A DNA stretch of 64,000 bases, from assembly GCF_045679555.1 (NCBI RefSeq), contig NC_092098.1, positions 20,676,038 through 20,740,037 of the forward strand. The letters are read 5' to 3'. Positions 1 through 12,132 of the stretch are shown here, in pieces. Source of the stretch: Salvelinus alpinus. Its lineage: Eukaryota > Chordata > Actinopteri > Salmoniformes > Salmonidae. Below the pieces are notes generated by a model that saw only the letters and a program-made list of their open reading frames with translations, was not told where the DNA came from and did no database searches. The position numbers and the translations under genes were made by a program. The first letter of the stretch is position 1, and every line of letters begins with the position of its first letter.

Positions 1-19
1 AAATGTTGATTCATATATA

Positions 20-1394
20 CACTACCGTTCAAAAGTTTGGGGTCACTTAGAAATGTCCTTGTTTTTGAAAGAAAATCATATTTTTTGGTCCATTAAAATA
101 ACATCAAATTGATCAGAAATACAGTGTAGACATTGTTAATGTTGTAAATGACTATTGTAGCTGGAAACAGCTGATTTTTTATGGAATATTTACATAGGCT
201 ACAGAGGCCCATTATCAGCAATCATCACTCCTGTGTTCCAATGGCACGTTGTGTTAGCTAATCCAAGTTGATCATTTTAAAAGGCTAATTGATCATTAGA
301 AAACCATTTTGCAAATATGTTAGCACAGCTGAAAACTGTTGTTCTCATTAAAAAAGCAATAAAATTGGCCTTCTAGAATGGTTGAGTATCTGGAGCATCA
401 GCATTTGTGGGTTCGATTACAGGCTCAAAATGGGCAGAAACAAAGCACTTTCATCTGAAACTCGTCAGTCTATTCTTTTTCTGAGAAATGAAAGCTATTC
501 CGAGAAATTGCCAAGAAACTGAAGATCTCGTACAACGCTGTGTACTACTCCCTTCACAGAACAGCGCAAACTGGTTCTAAGCAGAATAGAAAGAGTGCCC
601 AGCTTTTATTTTTATTGGCCAGTCTGAGATATAGATTTTTCTTTGCAACTCTGCCTAGAAGGCCAGCATCCCGGAGTCGCCTCTTCACTGTTGACGTTGA
701 GACTGGTGTTTTGCGGGTACTATTTAATGAAGCTGCCAGTTGAGGACTTGTGAGGCGTCTGTTTCTACCTAGACAGTCTAATGTACTTGTCCTCTTGCTC
801 AGTTGTGCAACCGGGGCCTCCCACTCCTCTTTCTATTCTGGTTAGAGCCAGTTTGCGCTGTTCTGTGAAGGGAGTAGTACGCAGCATTGTACAAGATCTT
901 CAGTTTCTTGGCAATTTCTCGCATGGAATAGCCTTCATTTCTCAGAACAAGAATAGACTGACGAGTAGCAGAAGAAAGTTATTTGTTTCTGGACATTTTG
1001 AGCCTGTAATCGAACCCACAAATGCTGATGCTCCAGATACTCAACTAGTCTAAAGAAGGCCAGTTTTATTGCTTCTTTAATCAGAACAACAGTTTTCAGC
1101 TGTGCTAACATATTTGCAAAAGGGTTTTCTATGGATCAATTAAACTTTTTAAATTATAAACTTGGATTAGATAACACAATGGCACGTTGATGTTTGCTAA
1201 TAATGGGCCTCTGTAGCCTATGTAAATATTCCATAAAAAATCTGCCGTTTCCAGCTACAATAGTCATTTACAACATTAACAATGTCTACACTGTATTTCT
1301 GATCAATTTGATGTTATTTTAATGGATAAAAAATGTGCTTTTCTTTCAAAAACAAGGACATTTCTAAGTGACCCCAAACTTTTGAAAGGTAGTG
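20..1394. mobile_element. Fold-back Tc1-like transposon
   Basis: The ends are inverted copies of a Tc1-type terminus (cactaccgttcaaaagtttg at 20 and its complement ending at 1394), each next to TA, the usual Tc1 target. The inversion is far longer than a terminal repeat: about 575 bp at 20-596 is mirrored at 821-1394. Both arms carry the N-terminal half of the same transposase reading outward-in: plus strand from about 430 (MGRNKALSSETRQS) and minus strand from about 1000. The unpaired centre (about 597-820) continues only the minus-strand transposase. Both reading frames are broken, no DDE catalytic domain is left, and the element cannot encode an active enzyme. It could form a giant hairpin. 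Confidence 0.85.
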
Positions 1395-1423
1395 TATGTA
1401 TATATTTTTTGGGGTCATTTTTA

Positions 1424-1489
1424 ACCATTGAGATGATTGAGACATGGATTGTGTTTGTGTGCCATTCAGAGGGTGAATGGGCAAGACAA
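1424..1489 (+). repeat. Fragment of a Tc1-like DNA transposon
   Basis: The stretch around gagacatggattgtg and gccattcagagggtgaatgg matches, in inverse orientation, the two halves of the split element at 43357-43658 and 46877-47036. It lies 30 bp from the fold-back element, which may have jumped beside or into it. Confidence 0.6.
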
Positions 1490-3990
1490 GGTGGGACTTT
1501 TTGTGTCAGTAAATTAATTATGCAAGAAATGTCGATGTATGCGCAAATATTGATATAATAACCATCATATCGAAGTAAACTTTGAGTTACGCTATGGCAT
1601 GTTGTGTGGTCATCCCACTACGACTCTTCGGGAAAGCATGCAAGTTTATTAGGCTACAGATTAAATAAATTATGATGAACTTCACAGGATGGTGAAAGTG
1701 CAAGGTGATGAGCTTGATGCTACTTTCCAATAAATATAGAGGGTCTTATTCTGGTGACATGATCATCGATGCTTGGCTGCCATTTGACAAATAAAAATGA
1801 GTTCGCTCTTTTGTCCATAATAATAATATCATCATGTAAGCTATACGCACGCGCCTATACCAGAGTGGGCACACTCGCTATATAAAGTAAAACATTTTGT
1901 GAGAAAACCTTCAGTACAGTGGAAAATGCGATGGAAACCCATTTAACTTGTATTCTTTATTCGGTACATGGGAACTTAACTGCAAATGGTATGTCATCAT
2001 GCACAACCTTTTATCTGCAACAAGACAATTTGATGGAGACATCTCTGGTGTGAAAATGTGTATATTGTTTTTGGGAATATTTTAGAATATTGCATGAAAA
2101 TCTTTCGCCAATTGGATGGAAACCTAGCTACTGTCTGTCATTCATGGTGCTAGATCTACCTCTGGTATTTGCGGGTGGGTGTATGTAGTACTGGAAGCCA
2201 GCGTCAATATTTCCTTTCTCCAATGACTCACAGGCAATGATGGCAGAGTAGTGCAAACGATGGTTACGGATAAACACAGAGTATAAAGTCAAGGAGAGGT
2301 CATTGGTGCTAACGACCAGAAAATGTTGTTTCTGCTAAACAAAGAGCAGAAAATCTTTCATAACACAATACTTATGCTGCAGTCTCAAAGTGAAACTCAT
2401 AGCGAAGGTCACAAAAGCACAGCATGTGTCCATAGTGAAGTTTGAACAAACTGTAGAAACCAATTTGGATTGTCTTGCAAGGCATTCCTGGAAGGACTCA
2501 AAATCATTTGAATATGCTCACTGCTTGGAAAATAAACACAAGAGGGTAAACATAGTGTCTGTCCACTGCTGAAGACTGATGTTTGCTCAGACACAATGAT
2601 TATAAAGAGACATCCTGTGTTCCACAAAATGATTTTCAGTCAGAACAGATTCTTCTGAATTTTTTAAGCTCTTGTATTTATGTCATGCTACCAAATGATA
2701 ACCCCACGACAAAACTGAGGATGACTGCTTGTCAACCTGGGGCAAGACATCCAAACTGACAGACTGTGTTTTTTTGTCAGTACATTATAACAAAAATGAC
2801 ACGCTTTGGGAAATTTTCGCAGTCTGGTCCAAGTGCTCCACAAATCCAGAGGGTACACTTTCAACTTTCAAATGAAACAAAAGAACAGAGGCAGACTGTC
2901 ACATTACTCTCCACTACATACGCCCGTGCCTTCAAGGGAATTTAATTTTATCCATCTTTATCCACTGGGTCAATTGTCAAAAATCTCAGAACTCAATCAT
3001 TCCACAAGGACAAATTCTTGACCATTACCAATACAAGCATGTAATAATACTAATATTATTACAGTGTTGATCACCCACCAGATTGAGAGTCAATGATCAT
3101 GATATGATACTGTTGTGGGTGGAAGTTTCTAGCTATAGAGATAATTACGTTTTACAGTAGGTTCCAGCACTCTGACCCGGCTCGGATTAAATCAAATGAA
3201 TAGTATATCCAAACATTTGTATCTGCTCTCTGTAAATACACTTCCTACTCTGCCACCAGATCATAACCTAAGTTAGTCCGGTTCTAGGTGAGACAGACAG
3301 ACATTCTATGGAGGCTGCTCTTCTCTGGGGTCAACATATTTGTCAACACTGGGCCATCATTCATGAGGTTGTCTTTATAAATGAGCAGCACTCAGAGTAG
3401 CAATGGGACTATCTGTTCCACCTGTGCTCTCACGGAGCTGGGAGAATAATTGACATTAGATTGAAGACATACAATTTTCCTCCAAACCATTCTATTGGTA
3501 AAATAGGCACTGCGGATGCTGTGCTCTCTCTGCCATATTGTAAAATGAATTTGAATGCAGTTGTCCCATCATTACCCCTGGTATGTCTGATCTATATCTT
3601 ATATAGGGCATGCTGCTGCAGGGAATAAGTGTTTCCATGGGTTCCTGCTTTTTCTGGGACAAACAGCAATTGCTGCAATGAAAGATCCCAACGGTAGATA
3701 AATAGGCAAGCTAGAATAACTCTGAGTGGAGATATGGGATCATCTCTGGTCAAGAGCACACCTAGGCTGGAGGTCAGATGTTTTAAATGGAATAACAAGA
3801 CCACCAAACTGCTGTTTAGCATAAAACATTATATATTTCAAAAGACAAATATATCTTTGACAGCAGCCTCCATGTTCAAGTTCACTATAAGTGTGTCTTT
3901 TGATATTGGTATTAAATATGCAGTTTGTTGAATTTGCCCTCCAGGGAACAGAATGGATTGAGCTGTATCTCATTACCATCTATTCTCCAC
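1490..3990. other. Noncoding stretch, nothing recognised
   Basis: AT-rich DNA with only short chance reading frames. I see no splice-flanked conserved exon, no RNA gene and no known repeat. If the gria3 transcript continues leftwards, this is part of a large gria3 intron. Confidence 0.5.
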
Positions 3991-4219
3991 TACGCTCTTA
4001 GAAAAAAGGTCTCCAAAAGGGTTTTCGGCAGTCCCCGTAGGAGAACCCTTTTGGTACGAGGGAGAATCCTTTTTGGTTCTACGTAGAATGGAAAGGGTCC
4101 TACGTGGAACCAAAAAGGGTTCTCCCTGGAACAAAAAGGGTTCTTCAAAGGGTTCTCCTAATGGGACAGCTGAAAAAACATTTTAGGTTCTAGATATAAC
4201 TTTTTTCTCTAAGAGTGTA
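3991..4219. mobile_element. Palindromic MITE-like element
   Basis: The ends read tacgctcttagaaaaaa and, inverted, ttttttctctaagagtgta, giving 17-19 bp terminal inverted repeats flanked by TA. The interior is a chain of complementary gggttct / agaaccc units, so the whole 229 bp folds on itself. It has no reading frame and must rely on an outside transposase. The TA flanks suggest a Tc1/mariner-type mover. Confidence 0.7.
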
Positions 4220-6497
4220 GATGAAGACTGCAAATTGGCCCTCCATCCTCTATGAACAAATAAATATCACACACACAGTTAAGGATTAACAAAACACTAA
4301 GAAACATTCCCCTGAATGAACAAAAAGTACAGAACATTCCTTCTTCTTCACAGTGGGTTGTAGTGTTAACAGCACCAAAGGTATTTTATCAGTACATCAG
4401 TTTACATCTCCACTAGTCTCTCTCTCATCCCTGGTGTCTCCTTCCTAGTAAACCTCCACATAACTCCACATGTAGCTAGTATTTTGTTGTGTTTTATCTA
4501 ATGGCACCAGCTCCCTCTCCCAGGTACCCAGGGCAGTTAAATAGGAGGAGGTGGTGTGGTACTGGCCCTGTGCTGTCTCTGTGCTGCTGACCCGCTTTGC
4601 TGTCTCTACAAAGCTGAAGCCAGGTGGCGTTCAAACATGACCCTAGAGCTAAGGTATTGTCCTGGAGCTATGCCCATAGACGTACTATTGAAGCTCAGCT
4701 AGCGACAAACCATATGGCCGCTGATCAGGAAAGGTTCGCTTCAAACATGGTCATCATGAGAGGAATTCTCTATGAAGTTCTCAAAGGTAAATTAATTGCA
4801 TACCTTTGATTTTGGCTGAAAGATTGCTCAGCGCATGTAACTAACAGTGAACATTACTTCTGAGTGGATGAGTAACATAGTTACTCTCCTGGAATGGCCT
4901 ATTTTGGAATTGTCCACTGTCTGACCCAAAGGTGGTTTAGCAGGGGCAGTCTAATTCCAGAGGAATTGTGAGCAGATCTCTCTCGGCGCTCCGTCCAACA
5001 CTTCTAATCAAATCCCTGATGTTGTTTCAGCCAATAATCATAAGTCTGATGTAATGTTATTCATTATGACCCAGATCAGATGACAATCAGATGGTGCTGC
5101 TGGTAGTGGTGCATCAGCGGGACTGCTCAGTGCCATATGTACTGTGATAGAGCTTTACGGTGCTTCAATAGCACTGTGCTGGTTGAGTCATATGAAGGGC
5201 AGGGAGAGATTAGGAGCTGCTTTTCAACGCTATATAAATAATATACTGATATAATAACATCTGATAAAATAGAAGCATATCTCTGAAGAAATTGTGGTGC
5301 ATGAAGACCCTGCTGCTTTTACTTCAGATATGGGGCATGGAGTAAGTTCTAAAAGATGCATGGTGGGGCTTTTTACTGTGGTTATACTGTATGTTCACAG
5401 AGCAGCTTGGGACTATTCCTCCTTTTAGGGTCAGATGCACAGACAGCCATGCAAAGTGTTTGTACATTATCTGAAGATATCAGCTTTAGTTTGTCTTTAC
5501 TTATTTCAATATAACTGACAGAGTGGTGCTATTATAATAAAACATGCATAAGTAAATGCATGGTGGCTATTAACCCAGTTCCACTAGTGCTAGCCTAGAC
5601 TTCCACTATTGCAGCATGATGATGGGTTTAATACATGGTGAGATGGAGGAGCTCGGTGTTGATTTATGTCCACTGTCCTGTCCACCCTCCCCACCACAGC
5701 ACATCTAAACTTCCATCCTATTGTAACTCAGTTCACCTCCACATTGACTAGCATGATATAGTCAGCGGACCCCAAGGCCAATGTTTTGGCATACGTCTGT
5801 CTCCCTCCACCTCCCTACTTCTGTCTCCCTACTTTTCACTGCACAGACAATATTCCTATGAAAAATACCAAAACAATATATTTATTTCATATCGCACAGT
5901 GATAGTCAGTTCTTTAAGCGTGTGTATATTTGTAAATGTGTCTGTGTGTTGGTTGTGTACCGTACAGCCATATGTGTCAAGCTCTCGGGGGCTTATATTT
6001 TTCCTAGAAGTCTACACTCTTTGAAGTAATAGAAAGCTCTGGTGAAATGAATTCTGTTCTGTCACATATAAGGAAAATATTGAGAGAAAGATATGGGCCG
6101 TGAGAGCTGATCTCTCCATAGTCTTCACCACAGTGAAGCACTGGCCTTCAGCCTATTGATCTTCTCAGGCAATAACACAGTCATGGCCGATGGGGATGTG
6201 TGACTATCATTACATCCTGACCCAACCAGGGGAGAGCTATAGAGCGACGGACGTTATTCTAATCTGACAGGCAATTCTAACAAGTGGCTCCTAATCGATA
6301 AATCATTTACACATGTTATGACTCCCTACCATATATGTAATTGATCGCCTGACTCAATCATGTGATTCAAAGACATTGGTTTAACCCTTTGTAGATGAAT
6401 GGGCATTTTTTTAAGATACAAAGTCTCCACAGACAACAAAAAATCCCAAAACGTGCCATTTACAAAAGAATAACATCTAAAAACAAGCTATTATAGT
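4220..6497. other. Noncoding stretch, nothing recognised
   Basis: About 2.3 kb without a convincing exon or repeat. The 61-residue reading frame at 4624-4809 has no recognisable domain and no splice context. Confidence 0.5.
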
Positions 6498-6932
6498 TGT
6501 CACGATCGTCTATGGGTGAGAGAGAGGACCAAGGCGCAGCGTGTGCATAATACATTCTCCTTTATTTAGAGATAGGAAAAAACACGAAACGAACACTGTT
6601 AACAAACTAAACAAAAACAACAAACGACCACGAAGCTAACGACGTAGGTGCATACACAAGCAACAAACGTTCAACATAGACAATTACCCACAAAACCCCA
6701 ATGCCTATGACTGCCTTAAATATGGCTCTCAATCAGAGACAATGAACCACAGCTGCCTCTAATTGAGAACCAATCTAGGCAGCCATAGACATACAAACAC
6801 CTAGACAAGACACTGACCCATATACCATACAAAACCCCTAGACAATACAAAAACACATACATTCCCCATGTCACCCCATGACCTAACTAAAATAATCAAG
6901 AAAACAAAGAATACTAAGGCCAGGGTGTGACA
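6498..6932 (-). repeat. 3' LTR
   Basis: 435-bp copy of the terminal repeat, nearly identical to the one at 9167-9601 apart from scattered substitutions such as gtgcataatac versus gtgcaaaatac. The close similarity implies a fairly recent insertion. Confidence 0.88.
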
Positions 6933-7005
6933 GTACCCCCCCCCAAAGGTGCGGACTCCGGCCGCACAACCTAACATTGAAGGGGAGGGTCCGGGGTGGG
7001 CCTTA

Positions 7006-8568
7006 TTATGGCGGCGGCTCGGGTGCGGGACGTGGCCCCCACTCCACCATAGTTAATACCCGCTTTGGTGGCGCCTCTGGAGCGGCGACCCTTGTAGCAA
7101 GTCCCGGACTGAAGACCATCCCAGAGGGTGCCACCGGACGGATGGGTAGCTCCGGACTGAGGGGTAGCTCCGGACTGAGGGGTAGCTCCGGACTGAGGGG
7201 TAGCTCCGGACTGAGGGGTAGCTCATGACTGGAGGGCAGCTCATGACTGGAGGGCAGCTCATGACTGGAGGGCAGCTCATGACTGGACGGCAGCTCATGA
7301 CTGGACGGCAGCTCCGGACTGAGGGACGGCAGCTCCGGACTGAGGGACGGCAGCTCCGGACTGAGGGACGGCAGCTCATGGCTGGCTGACGGATCTGGCT
7401 GCTCATGGCTGGCTGACGGATCTGGCTGCTCATGGCTGGCTGACGGATCTGGCTGCTCATGGCTGGCTGACGGATCTGGCTGCTCATGGCTGGCTGACGG
7501 ATCTGGCTGCTCATGGCTGGCTGACGGATCTGGCTGCTCATGGCTGGCTGACGGATCTGGCTGCTCATGGCTGGCTGACGGATCTGGCTGCTCATGGCTG
7601 GCTGACGGATCTGGCTGCTCATGGCTGGCTGACGGATCTGGCGGATCCTGGCTGACTGGCGGCTCTGGCGGATCCTGGCTGACTGGCGGCTCTGGCGGAT
7701 CCTGGCTGACTGGCGGCTCTGGCGGATCCTGGCTGACTGGGGCTCTGGCGGATCCTGGCTGACTGGCGGCTCTGGCGGATCCTGGCTGACTGGCGGCTCT
7801 GGCGGATCCTGGCGGCTCTGGCGGATCCTGGCTGACTGGCGGCTCCTGGCTGACTGGCGGCTCTGGCGGATCCTGGCTGGTTGGCGGCTCTGGCGGATCC
7901 TGGCTGGTTGGCGGCTCTGGCGGATCCTGGCTGACTGGCGGCTCTGGCGGATCCTGGCTGACTGGCGGCTCTAGCGGCTCCTGACTGACGGACAGCTCTG
8001 ACGGCTCCTGACTGACGGACGGCTCAGATGGCGCTGGGCAGACGGACGGCTCAGATGGCGCTGGGCAGACGGACGGCTCAGATGGCGCTGGGCAGACGGA
8101 TGGCTCAGATGGCGCTGGGCAGACGGATGGCTCAGATGGCGCTGGGCAGACGGATGGCTCAGATGGCGCTGGGCAGACGGATGGCTCAGATGGCGCTGGG
8201 CAGACGGATGGCTCAGATGGCGCTGGGCAGACGGCATACTCTGGCCGGCTGAGGCGCACTTTAGGCCTGGTGCGTGGTGCCGGCACTGGTGGTACCGGGC
8301 TGGGGACACGCATCTCAGGGCTAGTGCGGGGAGCAGCAACAGGACGCACAGGATTCTGGAGACGCACAGGAGGCGTGGTGCGTGGTGTAGGCACTGGTGG
8401 TAATGGGCTGGAGACACGCACCATAGGGCTAGTGCGTGGAGGAGGAACAGGGCTCGGAGACGCACAGGAAGCCTGGTGCGTGGTGTAGGCACTGGTGGTA
8501 CTGGGTTGGGGTGGGGAGGTGGCGCCGGAAATACCGGACCGTGCAGGCGTACTGGCTCCCTTGAGCAC
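7006..8568 (-). CDS. LTR-element repeat ORF, proline-rich
   Basis: A 520-residue frame overlapping the first ORF in another phase. Its N-terminal 130 residues carry PSPVPPVPAPRT-type units. It then runs through about 8 copies of a CPAPSEPSV unit, a block of PPEPPVSQD units, about 10 copies of PDPSASHEQ, and shorter LPSSHE / LPLSPE units, ending in a Pro/Ala-rich tail. All are Pro/Ser/Glu-rich low-complexity sequence expected to be disordered. Because the DNA units are multiples of 3, several frames stay open at once. Coding is therefore plausible but not proven. A -1 frameshift from ORF 1 could reach it. Confidence 0.4.
   Translation of the reverse strand: MLKGASTPARSGISGATSPPQPSTTSAYTTHQASCASPSPVPPPRTSPMVRVSSPLPPVPTPRTTPPVRLQNPVRPVAAPRTSPEMRVPSPVPPVPAPRTRPKVRLSRPEYAVCPAPSEPSVCPAPSEPSVCPAPSEPSVCPAPSEPSVCPAPSEPSVCPAPSEPSVCPAPSEPSVCPAPSEPSVSQEPSELSVSQEPLEPPVSQDPPEPPVSQDPPEPPTSQDPPEPPTSQDPPEPPVSQEPPVSQDPPEPPGSARAASQPGSARAASQPGSARAPVSQDPPEPPVSQDPPEPPVSQDPPEPPVSQDPPDPSASHEQPDPSASHEQPDPSASHEQPDPSASHEQPDPSASHEQPDPSASHEQPDPSASHEQPDPSASHEQPDPSASHEQPDPSASHELPSLSPELPSLSPELPSLSPELPSSHELPSSHELPSSHELPSSHELPSSHELPLSPELPLSPELPLSPELPLSPELPIRPVAPSGMVFSPGLATRVAAPEAPPKRVLTMVEWGPRPAPEPPP
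7140..8235. repeat. Tandem minisatellite blocks in the LTR element
   Basis: Consecutive blocks of different but related tandem units: an 18-bp unit (ggtagctccggactgagg) from 7140; an 18-bp gcagctcatgactgga unit to about 7310; a 21-bp variant to 7375; a 27-bp ggctggctgacggatctgg unit, about 10 copies, to 7640; a 27-bp ctgactggcggctctggcgg unit to 7975; and a 27-bp ggctcagatggcgctgggca unit to 8235. All periods are multiples of 3, so the frames persist. Confidence 0.9.
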
Positions 8569-9224
8569 TGAGCCTGCCCAACCTTACCTGGTTGTATGCT
8601 CCCCGTCGCCCGACCAGTGCGGGGAGGTGGAATAACCCGCACCGGGCTATGTAGGCGAACCGGGGACACCATGCGTAAGGCTGGTGCCATGTAAGCCGGC
8701 CCGAGGAGACGCACTGGTGGCCAGATGCGTTGGGCCGGCTTCATGACATCCGGCTCAATCCTCAATCTAGCCCTGCCAGTGCGGGGAGGTGGAATAACCC
8801 GCACCGGGCTATGAACACGTACAGGAGACACCATGCGCTCTACTGCGTAACACGTACAGGGAGTATGCGCAGGTCTCCTACCTGACTTCGTCACACTCCC
8901 TTTTAGCCCCCCTCCAATAATTTTTTGGGGCTGACTCACAGGCTTCCTACCGCGTCTTCGTGCTGCCTCCATTCGCCAGTATCCCTCCTCGCACTGCGCC
9001 AGAGAATCCCAGGCGGGCTCCGGCACTCGCCCTGGGTCGATCGCCCACCTGTCGATCTCCTCCCACGTAGTGTATCCCAGATCCTGCTCCCATTGCCATA
9101 AATCCTGTGTGTATTGCTCCTGTTGCCGCTTGACACGCTGCTTGGTCCCGTTTTGGTGGGTAATTCTGTCACGATCGTCTATGGGTGAGAGAGAGGACCA
9201 AGGCGCAGCGTGTGCAAAATACAT
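7971..9224 (-). CDS. LTR-element ORF 1, gag-position protein
   Basis: A 417-residue frame in the place where gag normally sits. The first ~110 residues are non-repetitive and charged, with a Trp-rich stretch (WQWEQDLGYTTWEEIDRWAI) followed by an Arg-rich patch (RRRGRK). After that come repeated proline/arginine units (VRVIPPPRTGRA appears twice), then 9-residue units read from the 27-bp DNA repeat. No CCHC zinc knuckle or known capsid domain is visible. The first third looks protein-like; the repeat portion may be only a by-product of open frames. Function is not known. Confidence 0.45.
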   Translation of the reverse strand: MYFAHAAPWSSLSPIDDRDRITHQNGTKQRVKRQQEQYTQDLWQWEQDLGYTTWEEIDRWAIDPGRVPEPAWDSLAQCEEGYWRMEAARRRGRKPVSQPQKIIGGGLKGSVTKSGRRPAHTPCTCYAVERMVSPVRVHSPVRVIPPPRTGRARLRIEPDVMKPAQRIWPPVRLLGPAYMAPALRMVSPVRLHSPVRVIPPPRTGRATGSIQPGKVGQAQCSREPVRLHGPVFPAPPPHPNPVPPVPTPRTRLPVRLRALFLLHALALWCVSPAHYHQCLHHAPRLLCVSRILCVLLLLPALALRCVSPARYHQCRHHAPGLKCASAGQSMPSAQRHLSHPSAQRHLSHPSAQRHLSHPSAQRHLSHPSAQRHLSHPSAQRHLSRPSAQRHLSRPSAQRHLSRPSVRSRQSCPSVRSR

Positions 9225-9601
9225 TCGCCTTTATTTAGAGAAAGGAAAAAACAAGAAACGAACACTGATAACAAACTAAACAAAAACAACAAACGACCGT
9301 GAAGCTAACGACGTAGGTGCATACACAAGCAACAAACGTTCAACATAGACAATTACCCACAAAACCCCAATGCCTATGACTGCCTTAAATATGGCTCTCA
9401 ATCAGAGACAATGAACCACAGCTGCCTCTAATTGAGAACCAATCTAGGCAGCCATAGACATACAAACACCTAGACAAGACACTGACCCATATACCATACA
9501 AAACCCCTAGACAATACAAAAACACATACATTCCCCATGTCACCCCCTGACCTAACTAAAATAATCAAGAAAACAAAGAATACTAAGGCCAGGGCGTGAC
9601 A
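9167..9601 (-). repeat. 5' LTR
   Basis: Promoter-side LTR in element orientation. It holds the TATA-like box and poly(A) signal on the minus strand. The 417-residue minus-strand reading frame begins inside this LTR near 9224, just after the AATAAA, so transcription from this LTR would place that frame near the RNA 5' end. Confidence 0.85.
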
Positions 9602-9993
9602 ATAGCACTCTCTATAGTGAGACACCATATGACTTCTCTCACTAGAGAAAAACCCTTTGAAAAGCATTTAAATAATGCAACTCATTTTCTACCAGCTCAG
9701 TTGATTGTATTGTTAGCATTGTCCCACCGTTAACATGACGCATCCTTATGTTACAGACGATCCTGTCTCATAAATAGAATAAAAATAAAACAGATTTTTC
9801 GTTAAGTGGGAGACATCTGCTATGTTCCATCTTCAAACGGAATATCCATCTGTTATGCAGGTGTTTTGAGGAAGCATGAGAATGCATTAAAGAATGAGTA
9901 GCAGCAGACCCATGTAAAATCCCACATTAAAGGGTTATGGAGTGAGGCTGAGAGAATAAAGAGTATCTTCTGAGATGAAAGAACATACACACA
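9602..9993. other. Noncoding spacer
   Basis: Nothing recognised between the LTR element and the following Tc1 element. Confidence 0.5.
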
Positions 9994-11541
<1,548 letters not shown>

Positions 11542-12132
11542 CATGTTACTGAACAAAAATATTAACACAACAATTTCAAAGATTTTACTGAGTTACAGTT
11601 TATATGAAGAAATCAGTCAATTTAAATAAATTCATTAGGCTCTAATCTATGGATTTCATATGACTGAGAATACAGATATGCCTCTGTTGGTCACAGATAC
11701 CTTAACAAAAAATGGGCATCACAATGGGCCTAAGGATCTCGTCACTGTATTTTTGTGCATTCGAATTGGCATCGATAACATGCAATTGTGTCCGTTGTCT
11801 GTAGCTCATACTATAACCCCACCACCACCATGGGACACTCTGTTCACAGCATTGACATCATCAAACCGCTCACCCACATGACGCCATAAACATGGTCTGT
11901 GGTTGTGAGGCTGGTTGGACCTACTGCCAAATTCTCTAAAATTACGTTGGAGGCGGCTTACGGTAGAGATCAACAGCTCTGGTGGACATTCCTGCAGTCA
12001 GCATGCCAATTGCACGTTTCCTCAAAACTTGAGACATCTGGGGCATTGTATTGTGTGACAAAACGGCACATTTTTACTGAGCAAGATGGCGCCGATAGAG
12101 ATGGCAGCTTCTCTTCTAGTCCTTAGGAAACT

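Larger units (their letters stand above)
6498..9601 (-). mobile_element. Non-autonomous LTR retrotransposon
   Basis: Two direct repeats of 435 bp (6498-6932 and 9167-9601) begin tgtcac and end gtgaca, as LTRs do. The flanks carry a 5-bp target duplication with one mismatch (atagt before, atagc after). Orientation is minus: read that way each LTR has a TATTTAAGG promoter-like box and an AATAAA signal, and a G-rich tract (at 6936-6945) sits just upstream of the 3' LTR, where a polypurine tract belongs. The 2.2-kb interior has no reverse transcriptase, integrase, protease or RNase H. It must depend on another element's enzymes. Five-bp duplications fit the Ty3/gypsy group, but the family is not identified. 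Confidence 0.88.

Noticed and set aside
4624-4809. 61-residue frame in the 4.2-6.5 kb spacer
   Set aside because: Short, no domain, no conservation evidence.
7140-8235. CRISPR-like array
   Set aside because: Units are head-to-tail with no unique spacers, the host is a vertebrate, and the array sits between LTRs.
8028-8252. Plus-strand repeat frame MALGRRTAQ
   Set aside because: It is the antisense reading of the 27-bp repeat and opposite to the LTR element's transcription.
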